From Kiritimatiellia bacterium (lineage in GTDB: Bacteria > Verrucomicrobiota > Kiritimatiellia > UBA8416 > JABMPJ01): a stretch of 64,000 nucleotides of DNA. Positions within the stretch are counted from its first letter, which is position 1. Each line of letters starts with the position of its first letter. This document shows positions 53,039 to 62,069 of this stretch, in pieces. Position numbers and translations under genes: made by a program. Where the stretch lies: the NCBI GenBank assembly GCA_030745755.1, contig JASLOA010000057.1, positions 62,001 through 126,000 on the forward strand. The letters are read 5' to 3'. A model generated the notes under the pieces. The model was not told the DNA's origin. It made no database searches and was given only the letters and a program-made list of their open reading frames with translations.

Positions 53039-53947
53039 GTGTCGGTAGCGAAGAGAGGGGCGACCGTTCCGATCCCGCGAGCATTCATGGTCCGACCCGA
53101 TCTGGCCCCCTCCATGCTTACGGAGAGCGACGAACGGTCGTTCGACACCTATCTTCTACTCAAGCGGTATGCCTTTGAGAAGAAGGTGTCGTCCCTCCCT
53201 GTCGACCCACAGGTTCTCGCGGCCGAGTTGCAGATTGCTCCGGGTAAGGATTCCAAGTACAAGCGCAAACTCGTGCTCAGGGCGCTCAGGACGCTATCAC
53301 GGCGCTATGGCCTTGTTGATCTCGACCTCAAGTGGGGAAAGGAGGCCAACATCACCTTCCGGGCCTCCGATCCGGGGAGTGAAGGAGACCTCATTCATGT
53401 GCCGTTGGGCTACTGGAGCTATGGACTGGCAAAAGATCTAACACACGCCGAGAAGTTCACCTTCCTTGTCTGTCTCAACGAAGAGCCGCACGGTCTTGCC
53501 CCTCCGTTCTGGAGAAAGAACCAAGAGTATCTTACAGAGAAGTACTCCGTCTCACGCAACCCCATCACCACAGGACTGAACGGCTTGCAGAAGCTCGATC
53601 TGCTCACCATCAATCGATCCCGCATCACCCAAGACTACAAGAACCGCGCACCCAACCAATACTGTCTCAAACTCCTACTCTCCCCAGAAGAACGCGCCGC
53701 CAAATGGAAGCAACTCGAGAATGAACACTCATCCGAGCTCGTATCCCAGGCCCGCGCCCTCGCGGCCACCATCAACTACGGCAACGACTTTACCTCCGCC
53801 GACCAGTTAGCCACCGCCATCACCACCTACGGCTACCAGGCCGTCAGCAACACCACAGCCGAAATAGCCACCAGACAACCAGGCAACCCCAAGCGTAGCG
53901 CCAAGAGCATTCTCACCTACCTCGAAAACGCAGCAAAGAAGAAGTGA
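53039..53947 (+). CDS. Winged-helix hypothetical protein
   Basis: 302 residues from a GTG at 53039 after GGAG; an ATG at 53087 is an alternative. An upstream ATG at 52964 lies over the DUF3368 relic and is unlikely. Two winged-helix-like segments (SFDTYLLLKRYAFEKKV, KLVLRALRTLSRRYGLVDLD; then EYLTEKYSVSRNPITTGLNG) are followed by a helical C-terminus. The fold hints at DNA binding, for example a replication initiator-like protein. Convergent with no gene; followed by tRNA-Val. Confidence 0.6.
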   Translation: MSVAKRGATVPIPRAFMVRPDLAPSMLTESDERSFDTYLLLKRYAFEKKVSSLPVDPQVLAAELQIAPGKDSKYKRKLVLRALRTLSRRYGLVDLDLKWGKEANITFRASDPGSEGDLIHVPLGYWSYGLAKDLTHAEKFTFLVCLNEEPHGLAPPFWRKNQEYLTEKYSVSRNPITTGLNGLQKLDLLTINRSRITQDYKNRAPNQYCLKLLLSPEERAAKWKQLENEHSSELVSQARALAATINYGNDFTSADQLATAITTYGYQAVSNTTAEIATRQPGNPKRSAKSILTYLENAAKKK

Positions 53948-54018
53948 GTCGTGGTGATAGAGAAGACCCAGCCAGCCCCCTGTGTCACATCAGGAGAGGC
54001 ATAGCCATATTCCCAGCA

Positions 54019-54047
54019 TTGACACGGCATACTGCGTCCCCTATATT
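54019..54047 (+). promoter_or_regulatory. Strong promoter of tRNA-Val
   Basis: TTGACA (54019-54024) and TATATT (54042-54047) are spaced by 17 bp, close to the sigma-70 consensus. They place a start near 54055, about 57 bp before the tRNA. Confidence 0.75.
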
Positions 54048-54111
54048 CGCTCCCGACTCGCAGAAAGGCCTGTCCAGGCCATTCTTCTCCGGGTCGCTGA
54101 AACCACCATGG

Positions 54112-54188
54112 GGGGGATTAGCTCAGTTGGCTAGAGCACCTGCTTGACATGCAGGGGGTCGGAGGTTCAAGTCCTCTATCTCCCACCA
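54112..54188 (+). tRNA. tRNA-Val (anticodon GAC)
   Basis: Acceptor GGGGGAT pairs with ATCTCCC; discriminator A and encoded CCA follow. The anticodon arm is CCTGC-TTGACAT-GCAGG, anticodon GAC. The T arm has GGTTCAAGT. 77 nt in all. Confidence 0.97.
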
Positions 54189-54200
54189 TCCAAAAGCTCA

Positions 54201-54224
54201 ACGCCGCGCGTCTGCGCGGCGTTT
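54201..54224 (+). terminator. Terminator after tRNA-Val
   Basis: ACGCCGCGC (54201-54209) and GCGCGGCGT (54214-54222) form a 9-bp GC stem with a 4-base loop, followed by TTTCGCATTT. Correctly placed 13 bp past the tRNA. Confidence 0.85.
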
Positions 54225-54332
54225 CGCATTTAGGATGGCAGGCCATCTGCTTCTGCCCGCCTGCTTGGGAGCAACGCGACCTTGCGGAGGATAGACCGGG
54301 ATAACTCGGATCGGCAGGGCAAGCCGGATGTC

Positions 54333-54409
54333 TGGCGCACCCGGAGAGGCTCGAACTCCCAACCCTCTGATCCGAAGTCAGATGCTCTATCCAATTGAGC
54401 TACGGGTGC
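54333..54409 (-). tRNA. tRNA-Arg (anticodon TCG)
   Basis: On the minus strand the acceptor GCACCCG pairs with CGGGTGC, discriminator G, encoded CCA. The anticodon arm is TCTGA-CTTCGGA-TCAGA, anticodon TCG (reads CGA and other CGN codons). The T loop is TTCGAGC. 77 nt. A possible integration site for the island to its right. Confidence 0.97.
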
Positions 54410-54763
54410 ATGCATTACAAGTTAGGGGCAAACGCTAGACCAGGCGTCAAGGGGGGGTCAAGCGCAGAGGAGAAGAGAAGGCCAACAGAGGAATTTGCGT
54501 TGTACGCAAATTCTAGTCGCTAGGAGGCTAGGAGCAGCTAGGCGTTAGCATGAGCGCTTACGACCACAGTACAATATCTGTCGCGTAAAGGTGCGTCTCT
54601 AAGCGCTCTGTATTGTGAAATCCACAGTTTCTTTTCATCACTCAATCAGCTACTATTCAACTATGGGTACGTTATTGAAAACGAATGTGCATCTTCGAGA
54701 CCGTAAAACTGCATGTCAGTTGATTGGGTTCAATGCTCGTGAGTCGTCCGCATTCGAGGGGGT
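54410..54763. other. Gene-free region with a perfect palindrome
   Basis: 354 bases, lower in GC than the flanks. 54491-54513 is a palindrome, GAATTTGCGT and its inverse around a TGT centre, followed by repeated CTAG-containing words. No ORF looks real. It separates the tRNAs from the defence island. Confidence 0.5.
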
Positions 54764-55451
54764 TCATGTTCGGTTAGCCTCAGCCAAGCGGCCCCGCTCA
54801 ACGGCGTCGGCAAAGAAATCAACCAGGGGCTGATAGTCCTTCACGTAGCCTCTCTTAACAGCATTCAGATACCGCTCTCGCTCTTTCACTGAACCCCGCC
54901 CCGTGAAATGATATACAGGCAACGGCAGTCCGGCCTGTAGGATCATGAGTTCGGCCAGCCAGCGTGCCAAGCGTCCGTTCCCCTCCCGGAACGGATGAAT
55001 CAACAGTATCTCAGCGTGCACTTCCGCAGCGTCGTTGAAGACACGATCAGGCCTCCCTTGCAGGCAAGGCGTCTTGTCCGCAAGAAGCCCTGCCTCGAAA
55101 TCCCTCATGTTCTTATCGATCAGATAGGCGGGAGGCCATGAGAACCCAGCCTTGGAGAGTTCGACCGTGCGGTAATTGCCTGCCCACGGATAGAGCGCCC
55201 CGAGCCAGTCCTTGTTGCATCTGACGGATCAATGCCGCCGTGAAGCGAGTGTCCTGCTCCGTCCTCTCAAGATACGCGCTCTGCACTCGCACCAACGCAT
55301 CGTATTCAGCCCTGTCCATTTCGCTCTTCTGCTTAATACCTTTTAGGTTCTGAAGGACACGTCGATGTGATCCGGGCTGAAAGTCGCTCTCCTGAGTTGC
55401 AGGCGTCTGATAGCGGCGGCCCACCTTCGTTTTCGGGGTGCGCGAGCTCAT
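54764..55451 (-). pseudogene. Fic-family protein, split by a frameshift
   Basis: Two overlapping frames form one Fic protein. The N-terminal frame (from ATG 55451) has YLERTEQDTRFTAALI, then shifts. Past the shift, the other frame carries NKDWLGALYPWAGNYRTVEL, SKAGFSWPPAYL and the catalytic loop HPFREGNGRLAR. One extra base near 55215-55222 (ATGCAACAAG, where ATGCACAAG would give M-H-K-D-W) explains it. The XRE gene lies upstream with an ATGA overlap. AMPylase activity is lost unless frameshifted. Confidence 0.8.
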
Positions 55452-55828
55452 CCCTGGAGTACCTTCTGATACGGGACGTCTTCAGTCTCCTTCAGGATGT
55501 TCGCCAGAACGTCCGCCACGAACCGTCGCTTTGTCTTCGGCAGAGCGGCAATCGCCTCGAGTTGTTCCTGGATCTTTGGCGTTGGACCTCGTTTGCGTGG
55601 GATCCTTCTTCTTCCTCCAAGCAACTCCGCTACATCGACGCCCAAGGCCTCTGCCACACGGCAGACACGCCAAGTGGGAATATGGCGATGGCCCTTCTCG
55701 TAGTCAGCGATGACCTGCTGACTGACCTGGACCATCCGCCCCAACTCGGTCTGGGATAGTCCTTCAGCTTTACGAGCGGCGGCAAGGCGCTGGCCAAGCT
55801 CTCTCAGAAAACGATCTTTCTCGTTCAT
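55448..55828 (-). CDS. XRE-family transcriptional regulator
   Basis: 126 residues with an N-terminal helix-turn-helix: LGQRLAAARKAEGLSQTELG then VQVSQQVIADYEKGHRHIPT, then VCRVAEALGVDVAELLGG. The C-terminal half is helical. It precedes and overlaps the fic gene, probably as antitoxin or repressor. A plus-strand gene starts within 100 bp upstream, so it has a divergent promoter. Confidence 0.88.
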   Translation of the reverse strand: MNEKDRFLRELGQRLAAARKAEGLSQTELGRMVQVSQQVIADYEKGHRHIPTWRVCRVAEALGVDVAELLGGRRRIPRKRGPTPKIQEQLEAIAALPKTKRRFVADVLANILKETEDVPYQKVLQG

Positions 55829-55922
55829 GGTTCCTCTAGCCTACACGGCAGCCCTATGGATCACCACTGCAAATGACCTAGCATCGTGGTCCCTATTCTG
55901 GTTAGCTTTTCCCTGTGATTTC

Positions 55923-56303
55923 TTGATCAGTTCCATTGGGGGTGAGCGTATACCGCCGGATGGGTTCAAGTGCAAACAGTGTGGGCATTGCTGCCTCGAC
56001 CTTGATGGCTGTCAGTCGTGCGCGTCGGCGGCCGATGTTGAGCGCTGGATGCGTGAGGGACGAGATGACATCCTCGAATGGGTCGTGCCTGTGGCGCTTG
56101 GGGATATTGTTTTTGCGTATGACATCTGGATGGACCCGGAAACGGGAGAGGATGTCTCACGCTGTCCCTGGTTACGAAAGCTGCCCAACGTGGATAGATA
56201 CATCTGCTGTATCCAGGACACAAAGCCGGAGCTTTGCAGGGACTATCCGGAATCGCGCGCCCATGCGGAAGAAACAGAGTGCCCAGGATTTGATGAGCAA
56301 TGA
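55923..56303 (+). CDS. YkgJ-family cysteine-cluster protein
   Basis: About 126 residues from a TTG at 55923; the frame is open to 55827 but those residues overlap the XRE start and look artificial. Cys motifs are FKCKQCGHCCLDLDGCQSCA, CPWL, CCIQDTKPELCRDYP and ECPGF, the YkgJ/Fe-S-like cluster. Overlaps the DUF2293 gene by ATGA, so the two are coupled. Metal binding is likely; function unknown. Confidence 0.78.
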   Translation: MISSIGGERIPPDGFKCKQCGHCCLDLDGCQSCASAADVERWMREGRDDILEWVVPVALGDIVFAYDIWMDPETGEDVSRCPWLRKLPNVDRYICCIQDTKPELCRDYPESRAHAEETECPGFDEQ

Positions 56304-57403
56304 GCATCAAGGTAGGACAGTTGCAGCAACGCGTCGTGGATGCCTCAGAGTGTGTGCTGGAGGTGAACGGGTATGTCTCTCCTCTTGAGCTGCTCAAGCA
56401 GATGGGGTTTCTGGCGTCGGCGCATGTGCGGTTGTGGGAGAAGGGGGTGCACGACTGCCTGATGCCGCATATCCAGGTCGGCGAGAAGAAACTGGTGGGG
56501 TCGCTCGAGATGTTCGAGGAATGGGCACGGGAGCAGCGCCTTGTGCCTGTCAAGGCGACGTACCGAATGTCGGGCCGCGCCGCAAGCTCCGCAAGCAGGC
56601 GGGCGGGCCGTGACCAGTCGCATGAACTGCACGTCACGGCGGATGCCGACCCCGAAATGGAGGCGTTCTTCCGGACCTGCTATGCGCCGGCCGACATCAC
56701 GCCGCGCAAGCTGGATGCACTCACGAAGAAGCTGAACAAGCCGCCGGATCTCGTGGTGTTCATGACGATCAGTGAATTTGCTGCCTGTCAGGAGTGCGGC
56801 ACTGATGTGCCGCGGGGAGACTTCTTGTTCCAGGAGAGGAATGGGGTCACGTGCCTGCAATGCGCGGATCTGGATCATCTTGAGTTCCTTCCGAGCGGGG
56901 ACGCCGCGATGTCCCGGCGCGCCAGGAAACACAGTCCGTTGTCAGCCGTCGTGGTGCAGTTCAATCGTCGCGCCAAGCGCTATGAGCGACGCGGAATCCT
57001 GGTCACATCCCCGGCCATAGAGCAGGCCGAAAAGGAGTGCTTGTCGGATGCGGATCAGCGGGCGGCGCAGCGTGAGCGGGGCGCGGCACAGCGTGAACGC
57101 GAGGACAAGAAGCTGGTGGCAGAGATGGCGGAGTCCATTTGCGCGCAGTATCCGGGCTGTCCGTCCCGGGAGGCCCGCCATATTGCATCGCACACGGCCA
57201 GGCGGGGCAGCGGCCGCGTGGGGCGTTCAGCAGCGGGCCGCAAACTGCACGAAGAGGCGATCCGGCGTGCCGTCATCGCCCATATCCGGCATGAGCACAC
57301 GAGCTATGACGAATTGCTGATGATGGGGGCGGCGAGAGAGGACGCGCGCCGCCAGATTGCCTCTCGGATTGATGACGTGCTGACGAAGTGGCGGGGAAGA
57401 TAG
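56300..57403 (+). CDS. DUF2293-family protein
   Basis: 367 residues. Middle CQECGTDVPRGDFLF and CLQCADLDHL form a zinc ribbon. The C-terminus matches DUF2293: GCPSREARHIASHTARRGSG, RVGRSAAGRKLHEEAIRRAV and YDELLMMGAAREDARRQI. A basic linker (about 210-260) is rich in Arg and Glu. DUF2293 proteins often lie beside DNA-processing genes. Followed after 27 bp by the primase-helicase gene. Confidence 0.82.
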   Translation: MSIKVGQLQQRVVDASECVLEVNGYVSPLELLKQMGFLASAHVRLWEKGVHDCLMPHIQVGEKKLVGSLEMFEEWAREQRLVPVKATYRMSGRAASSASRRAGRDQSHELHVTADADPEMEAFFRTCYAPADITPRKLDALTKKLNKPPDLVVFMTISEFAACQECGTDVPRGDFLFQERNGVTCLQCADLDHLEFLPSGDAAMSRRARKHSPLSAVVVQFNRRAKRYERRGILVTSPAIEQAEKECLSDADQRAAQRERGAAQREREDKKLVAEMAESICAQYPGCPSREARHIASHTARRGSGRVGRSAAGRKLHEEAIRRAVIAHIRHEHTSYDELLMMGAAREDARRQIASRIDDVLTKWRGR

Positions 57404-57430
57404 CGAGGGACTCATCAGTTGGGGGTGAGA

Positions 57431-59974
57431 ATGGATACGTATGAGGATAGGGCCAGTGAGATTCAGAATCTTGAAGCTCGGATCGCCGTGTTGGACTCAG
57501 AACGGGATTCTCTCAGCCAACAAGTCCGGGAGCTTCGAGCGACCTATTCCGTGTCGGCACGACCAGAGATAGCTCCCCGGCCAGACCCCTTTGCCGAATC
57601 AGGCCTCAGCCTCTCACTGTCCACATTTCCTGAGGCCCCGCTCTGCAAGAAGAGCCCCGAGGAGGACAGAATCGCGTTCTTCCTCGACCTGTTCCACGGT
57701 CGCCGGGATGTATACGCGGAGCGTTTCGAGAGCCAACGGACAGGAAAGAGCGGCTTCCAGCCTGTGTGCGCCAATCTCTGGAAGCGCCCACTGTGCCAGA
57801 AACCGAAGACCAAGTGCCACCAGTGCCCGCATCGCATTCTCGTCCCACTCTCCGAAAATGTAATCCGACGGCATCTTGCGGGCGACACAACGGTCGGCAT
57901 GTATCCGATGCTTCCTGCTGAGACGTGTCGTTTGCTCGCGGTTGATTTCGATAAGGGTAGCTGGCAGGAAGATGTGTTGGCCTTCCTTGCAGTATGCCGA
58001 AGTCGCGGTGTCCCTGCGGCTCTGGAGCGTTCCCGCTCCGGAAAGGGCGGCCATGTATGGGTGTTTTTCGGTAGAGAAGTCGCGGCACGCACGGCACGCC
58101 AGATGGGTGCGGCACTTATCACAGAAACAATGGCCACTCGACCATCGATGGGCCTCGACTCCTACGACCGTCTCTTCCCAAACCAGGACAACATGCCAAA
58201 GGGCGGTTTTGGAAACCTGATCGCCATACCCCTTCAACGGGGACCGGCGCAGAACGGAAACAGCCTCTTTGTGGACGACGGACTGCGAGTCTATTCGGAC
58301 CAGTGGGCGTTTCTGTCTACTCTGCAACGGATGCCGATTGACCGCGTGCAACAATTGGCTCAGGAAGCGCGCGATGGCGGCAGGATCATTGGTGTCCGTC
58401 CGGTGGCACTCAATGAGGTCGAAGAGGATCCTTGGACCTTACCTCCGTCTCGTAAGACGCGTGTCGTGCGAGAAGCCAACGATGGTGTCCCATCTGCGAT
58501 TCGTGTTGTTCTGAGTGATGAGATCTACGTGCCCAAGGCAGGACTGCCGCCCTCGCTCCTCAACGAAGTCGTTCGAGTGGCAGCCTTTCAGAACCCGGAG
58601 TTCTATCGTGCACAGGGCATGCGACTACCTGTCTATGGGAAGCCGCGCGTTGTCGGTTGCGCCTCAGATACCGGAGAACATATTGGTCTGCCGCGTGGGT
58701 GCCTCGATGATCTTGAGTCACTCATGTCTGCCTGGGGTGTTGAGCTGTCTGTTGAAGACCGGCGTTTTGTTGGCGACAACATTGATGTCTGCTTCGAGGG
58801 CGAACTACGTCCGAGCCAAACATTGGCAGCAAAGGCGTTACGCAAACACGATTTTGGAGTTCTTGCGGCCTCAACCGCCTTCGGCAAGACGGTCGTCGCC
58901 ATTCATATGCTTGCCTGTCGGGGTGTCAATACACTCATCTTGGTTCATCGACGTCAGCTCATGGATCAATGGATCGAACGTCTCGCCATGTTTCTGGATG
59001 TCGATCGCAAGCAGATCGGCTGCATTGGTGGCGGCAAGAGGAAGGCGACGGGAATTGTCGACGTGGCCGTAATGCAGAGCCTTTGCAGAAAGGGCGAAGT
59101 GGACGATCTTGTCGCTGATTACGGGCAGGTGATTGTGGATGAATGCCATCATGTTTCTGCGCGCAGCTTTGAGTTGATCGCCCGTCGCTGCCGTCCTCGC
59201 TATGTGCTGGGGCTGTCGGCAACGGTGACGCGCAAAGATGGGCATCACCCCATCATCTTCATGCAGTGTGGGCCCGTGCGCTTTCGGACGAGCGATAAGG
59301 ATGAAGCCGCTCGACGTCCATTCAGCCATGCCGTCGAGGTGGTTCGCACCGGCTATCGCTTGACTGTTAATGAGTCTGAGGTAGAGGGCATGGGTATTCA
59401 GGAGGTCTTCCGGTGTCTGATAGAGGATGAAGGCCGAAACCTTCTGATCGCTGAGAAGGCGCTATCTGCAATGGCGGACGGACGAAGCCCGGTCTTGCTG
59501 ACGGAGCGTAAGAAACATCTGGAATGGTTTCGCGATTACCTTTCCGAGAAGGTTGACTGCCTGATCGTGTTACATGGCGGCATGGGTGTGAAGCAACGAC
59601 GTGCCGCGTGGGAGGCCCTGAAGGAAACATCGAAATCTGGAGCTCCACGACTTGTCCTGGCAACGGGCAAATACCTCGGCGAAGGCTTTGACGATGCCCG
59701 GTTGGATACGCTGCTTCTGGCAATGCCTGTTTCGTGGAAGGGCACTGTTGCGCAGTATGCGGGCCGGTTGCACCGTCTATTTGCGGACAAGCGGACAGTC
59801 ACGATCTATGACTTCCTTGATGATTCGGTGCCCGTGTTGGGGCGGATGTTCGAGCGGCGAAAGAAGGGATATGCGGCAATTGGGTATGCGATTCAGGACG
59901 AGAATGACGTGTTCGACCATGCGGGCCAGTCGTCTCTTGGGCTGGATGGCGGTGCCATGCCACTAAGATCGTAG
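57431..59974 (+). CDS. TOTE-type archaeo-eukaryotic primase fused to an SF2 helicase
   Basis: 847 residues from ATG 57431. Residues 5-40 are coiled coil. A Cys set (CANLWKRPLCQK, KCHQCPH) near 113-133 precedes the primase domain, whose metal site is LLAVDFDKGSW (about 171) and nucleotide-binding motif RSGKGGHVWVFF (about 202). The helicase has LAASTAFGKTVVAIHML (Walker A about 480), VIVDECHH (about 570), LSATVTRKDG and AQYAGRLHRLF. AEP-SF2 fusions of this type occur in TOTE conflict systems against mobile DNA. Followed by AbiE genes. Confidence 0.85.
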   Translation: MDTYEDRASEIQNLEARIAVLDSERDSLSQQVRELRATYSVSARPEIAPRPDPFAESGLSLSLSTFPEAPLCKKSPEEDRIAFFLDLFHGRRDVYAERFESQRTGKSGFQPVCANLWKRPLCQKPKTKCHQCPHRILVPLSENVIRRHLAGDTTVGMYPMLPAETCRLLAVDFDKGSWQEDVLAFLAVCRSRGVPAALERSRSGKGGHVWVFFGREVAARTARQMGAALITETMATRPSMGLDSYDRLFPNQDNMPKGGFGNLIAIPLQRGPAQNGNSLFVDDGLRVYSDQWAFLSTLQRMPIDRVQQLAQEARDGGRIIGVRPVALNEVEEDPWTLPPSRKTRVVREANDGVPSAIRVVLSDEIYVPKAGLPPSLLNEVVRVAAFQNPEFYRAQGMRLPVYGKPRVVGCASDTGEHIGLPRGCLDDLESLMSAWGVELSVEDRRFVGDNIDVCFEGELRPSQTLAAKALRKHDFGVLAASTAFGKTVVAIHMLACRGVNTLILVHRRQLMDQWIERLAMFLDVDRKQIGCIGGGKRKATGIVDVAVMQSLCRKGEVDDLVADYGQVIVDECHHVSARSFELIARRCRPRYVLGLSATVTRKDGHHPIIFMQCGPVRFRTSDKDEAARRPFSHAVEVVRTGYRLTVNESEVEGMGIQEVFRCLIEDEGRNLLIAEKALSAMADGRSPVLLTERKKHLEWFRDYLSEKVDCLIVLHGGMGVKQRRAAWEALKETSKSGAPRLVLATGKYLGEGFDDARLDTLLLAMPVSWKGTVAQYAGRLHRLFADKRTVTIYDFLDDSVPVLGRMFERRKKGYAAIGYAIQDENDVFDHAGQSSLGLDGGAMPLRS

Positions 59975-60039
59975 GATGCGGGCAGGTGCTGCAGGAAGCA
60001 TGCCGGAAGGAAAAGCTGTCGTGAAAGAAGAGCTTGTGT

Positions 60040-60074
60040 TTTGTCAGAAAAACATATACATATTGCTGACACAA
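60040..60074 (+). promoter_or_regulatory. Operator-promoter of the AbiE pair
   Basis: TGTCAG (60042-60047) and CTGACA (60066-60071) are an inverted repeat around an AT-rich core, AAAAACATATACATATTG. It lies directly before the ATG at 60075. AbiEi proteins bind inverted repeats in their own promoter, which fits. Confidence 0.55.
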
Positions 60075-60698
60075 ATGGGCAAGCATACACAGTCTATTGA
60101 CACGCAGGTTCTTGAGAGGATTCGCGCTAAGGGCCCAGGCTACGTCTTCACGGCTTCGGACCTCTTGGATCTTGGCGGCCGTGACGCGGTTGATCAAACT
60201 CTCTCGCGCAACTGCCGCGCAGGAAATGTTCGGAAGGTTGCTCGTGGCATTTACGATCTACCACAGCATGACTCCAGGATTGGTGACATCGCAGCATCGT
60301 CCGATGCCATCGCGGAGGCGATCGCACGGCGAGATGCAGCGCGACTTCAGCCGACAGGCGCCAACGCAGCCAATATGCTTGGCCTTTGCGATCAAGTTCC
60401 CATGAGAATCGTCTACCTGACCGACGGGCGTTCCCGTCGCGCGAAGGTTGGTCGACGGGAGATTATCTTGAAGCACACAACTCCGCGGAACATGGCGACG
60501 GCCGGTCGGATAAGCGGGACGGTTATCCAAGCCTTACGGTGGCTCGGGCAGCGTCACGTGGATGATGCTATCGTGCGGAGTCTTCAACGGCGATTACCCG
60601 ACGACGTGAAGCAGCAGCTTCTGGAAGACCTGCGGTATGCTCCTGCCTGGATTGCGGCAATCCTGCGGAAGGTCGCCACGACGAAAGGAGCGGTTTGA
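60075..60698 (+). CDS. AbiEi-type antitoxin (DUF6088)
   Basis: 207 residues from the ATG at 60075; an upstream open frame (59976) overlaps the operator. N-terminal winged helix: YVFTASDLLDLGGRDAVDQT then VRKVARGIYDLP. The body has LTDGRSRRAKVGRREIILKH, the DUF6088 core. It neutralises the partner nucleotidyltransferase and represses the operon. Stop and the next start share an A. Confidence 0.85.
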   Translation: MGKHTQSIDTQVLERIRAKGPGYVFTASDLLDLGGRDAVDQTLSRNCRAGNVRKVARGIYDLPQHDSRIGDIAASSDAIAEAIARRDAARLQPTGANAANMLGLCDQVPMRIVYLTDGRSRRAKVGRREIILKHTTPRNMATAGRISGTVIQALRWLGQRHVDDAIVRSLQRRLPDDVKQQLLEDLRYAPAWIAAILRKVATTKGAV

Positions 60699-61729
60699 TG
60701 GATGCCATCCTTTCTATGACCCCCACCGAACGCGCTGGCTACTATGTGGAAGCTGAACAGCGCTTGGGCCTGCCTCGCGCAAGTATCGAGAAGGATTTCT
60801 GGGTCTGCTGGACTTTGCGTGAGCTATTCCGCATGCCGGAGTGGAGTGCACATCTCACGTTCAAGGGTGGGACATCATTGTCGAAGGCGTGGGGTCTGAT
60901 AGAACGTTTTTCAGAAGATATTGACATCGTTATTAGCCGTGCGTTCCTGGGTTTCTCAGGAGATCACAGTCCCGAGAACATGCCGTCGAAGAAGAAGCGA
61001 AGGCGGTGCTTAGAGGAACTCAAAGCAGCTTGCCAGACGCGCATCCGGGAATCCCTTGAACCGGCGCTTCGTGAGCGTGTATCCACAGGGATGCCCGCGG
61101 ATGTAGAATGGACTCTTGAGCCCGACCAGAGCGATCCAGATGACCAGACGCTTCTTCTTGCATATTCAACAGTGATAGACGGGGGCTCCCCGTATGTTCG
61201 GCCAGTCGTGAAGATTGAGCTGGGTGCTCGTTCGGACACAGAACCGACGGAGTCTCCAACGTTGCAGCCGTACGTTGCGGATGCGTTCCCGGATCTTCTC
61301 TCGGCTGCCCGCTTCTCTGTGCGAGCAGTTGCGCCCAGGCGGACATTCTGGGAGAAATCAATGCTCTTGCATGAAGAGTCGTTCCGTCCACCGGAAAAGA
61401 CGAGAAGGGCTCGCCTCGCACGCCACTACTATGATCTCTGGTGCCTGATCAAGAAGGGCGTATCAGAAGATGCCTTAGCAGACATGGGTCTTTTTGCCCG
61501 CATTGCATCACACCGCGAAGTCTATTTTCGTTGGTCGTGGGTAGACTATAGCACGCTTTGTCCGGGCTCCCTGCGTCTTGTGCCGGAATCGAAACAGATC
61601 GAGGACTGGCGGAGGGACTATGACAGCATGAAGGAAACCATGTTCTTTGGCGAGGCACCGCCCTTCGATGAGATCATTCGCGTGGTTGGGGATTTCGAGC
61701 ATCGCTTCAACGAACAGACACCATCGTAG
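60698..61729 (+). CDS. AbiEii-type nucleotidyltransferase toxin
   Basis: 343 residues, RBS GGAG seven bases before the ATG. Early segment IEKDFWVCWTLRELF, then the active site LTFKGGTSLSKAWGLIERFS with EDIDIVI giving the metal Asp residues. Later RARLARHYYDLWCLIKKG, the AbiEii KxxRHxxDLxxL pattern. A type IV toxin that modifies tRNA or a similar target and aborts phage infection. Confidence 0.9.
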   Translation: MDAILSMTPTERAGYYVEAEQRLGLPRASIEKDFWVCWTLRELFRMPEWSAHLTFKGGTSLSKAWGLIERFSEDIDIVISRAFLGFSGDHSPENMPSKKKRRRCLEELKAACQTRIRESLEPALRERVSTGMPADVEWTLEPDQSDPDDQTLLLAYSTVIDGGSPYVRPVVKIELGARSDTEPTESPTLQPYVADAFPDLLSAARFSVRAVAPRRTFWEKSMLLHEESFRPPEKTRRARLARHYYDLWCLIKKGVSEDALADMGLFARIASHREVYFRWSWVDYSTLCPGSLRLVPESKQIEDWRRDYDSMKETMFFGEAPPFDEIIRVVGDFEHRFNEQTPS

Positions 61730-61872
61730 CGCCTAAGTGTCGACGAAATCTCCTGGATCTTGGTGGCCATTCCGGTGGCCATCCGTCGGGGATCAGCGGG
61801 ATCAACGCCAGTTACGGATGGGAGGCCATATTCAGGATGGCGGGCCATCTGCGGATTCGTTATTCATTCTGG

Positions 61873-62025
61873 ATGAACTTCGCCTATACATATGTGCTCA
61901 AGTGCGCTGATGACGATATGTACATCGGGTCGACGGATGATCTGCAGCGGCGAGTCCGTGAGCATGCGGACGGTGCGTGCGACAACACGCGGAAGGCGAG
62001 GCGGAGGGGGGAGCAAATGACATAG
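61873..62025 (+). pseudogene. Truncated GIY-YIG nuclease
   Basis: 50 codons from ATG 61873: YTYVLKCADDDMYIGSTDDL then QRRVREHADG and TRKARRRGEQ. This is the N-terminal GIY-YIG part of YhbQ/UvrC-like proteins, with the Glu-carrying C-terminal half missing. The preceding 100 bp repeat the word GGTGGCCATCCG. Inactive if translated. Confidence 0.6.
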
Positions 62026-62035
62026 GTCGTACATT

Positions 62036-62057
62036 ATCGTATCAAAACTGATACGAT
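62036..62057. promoter_or_regulatory. Perfect operator-like inverted repeat
   Basis: ATCGTATCA and its inverse TGATACGAT flank AAAC. A further half-site ATGATACGA begins at 62070. The three half-sites sit in front of a 58-residue ORF and look like a repressor-binding site. Confidence 0.55.
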
Positions 62058-62069
62058 TCACCTCGATTA

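Noticed and set aside
54112-54409. Direct duplication of a tRNA 3' end as an attachment site for the island
   Set aside because: I found no second copy of the T arm or acceptor end of either tRNA inside the window.
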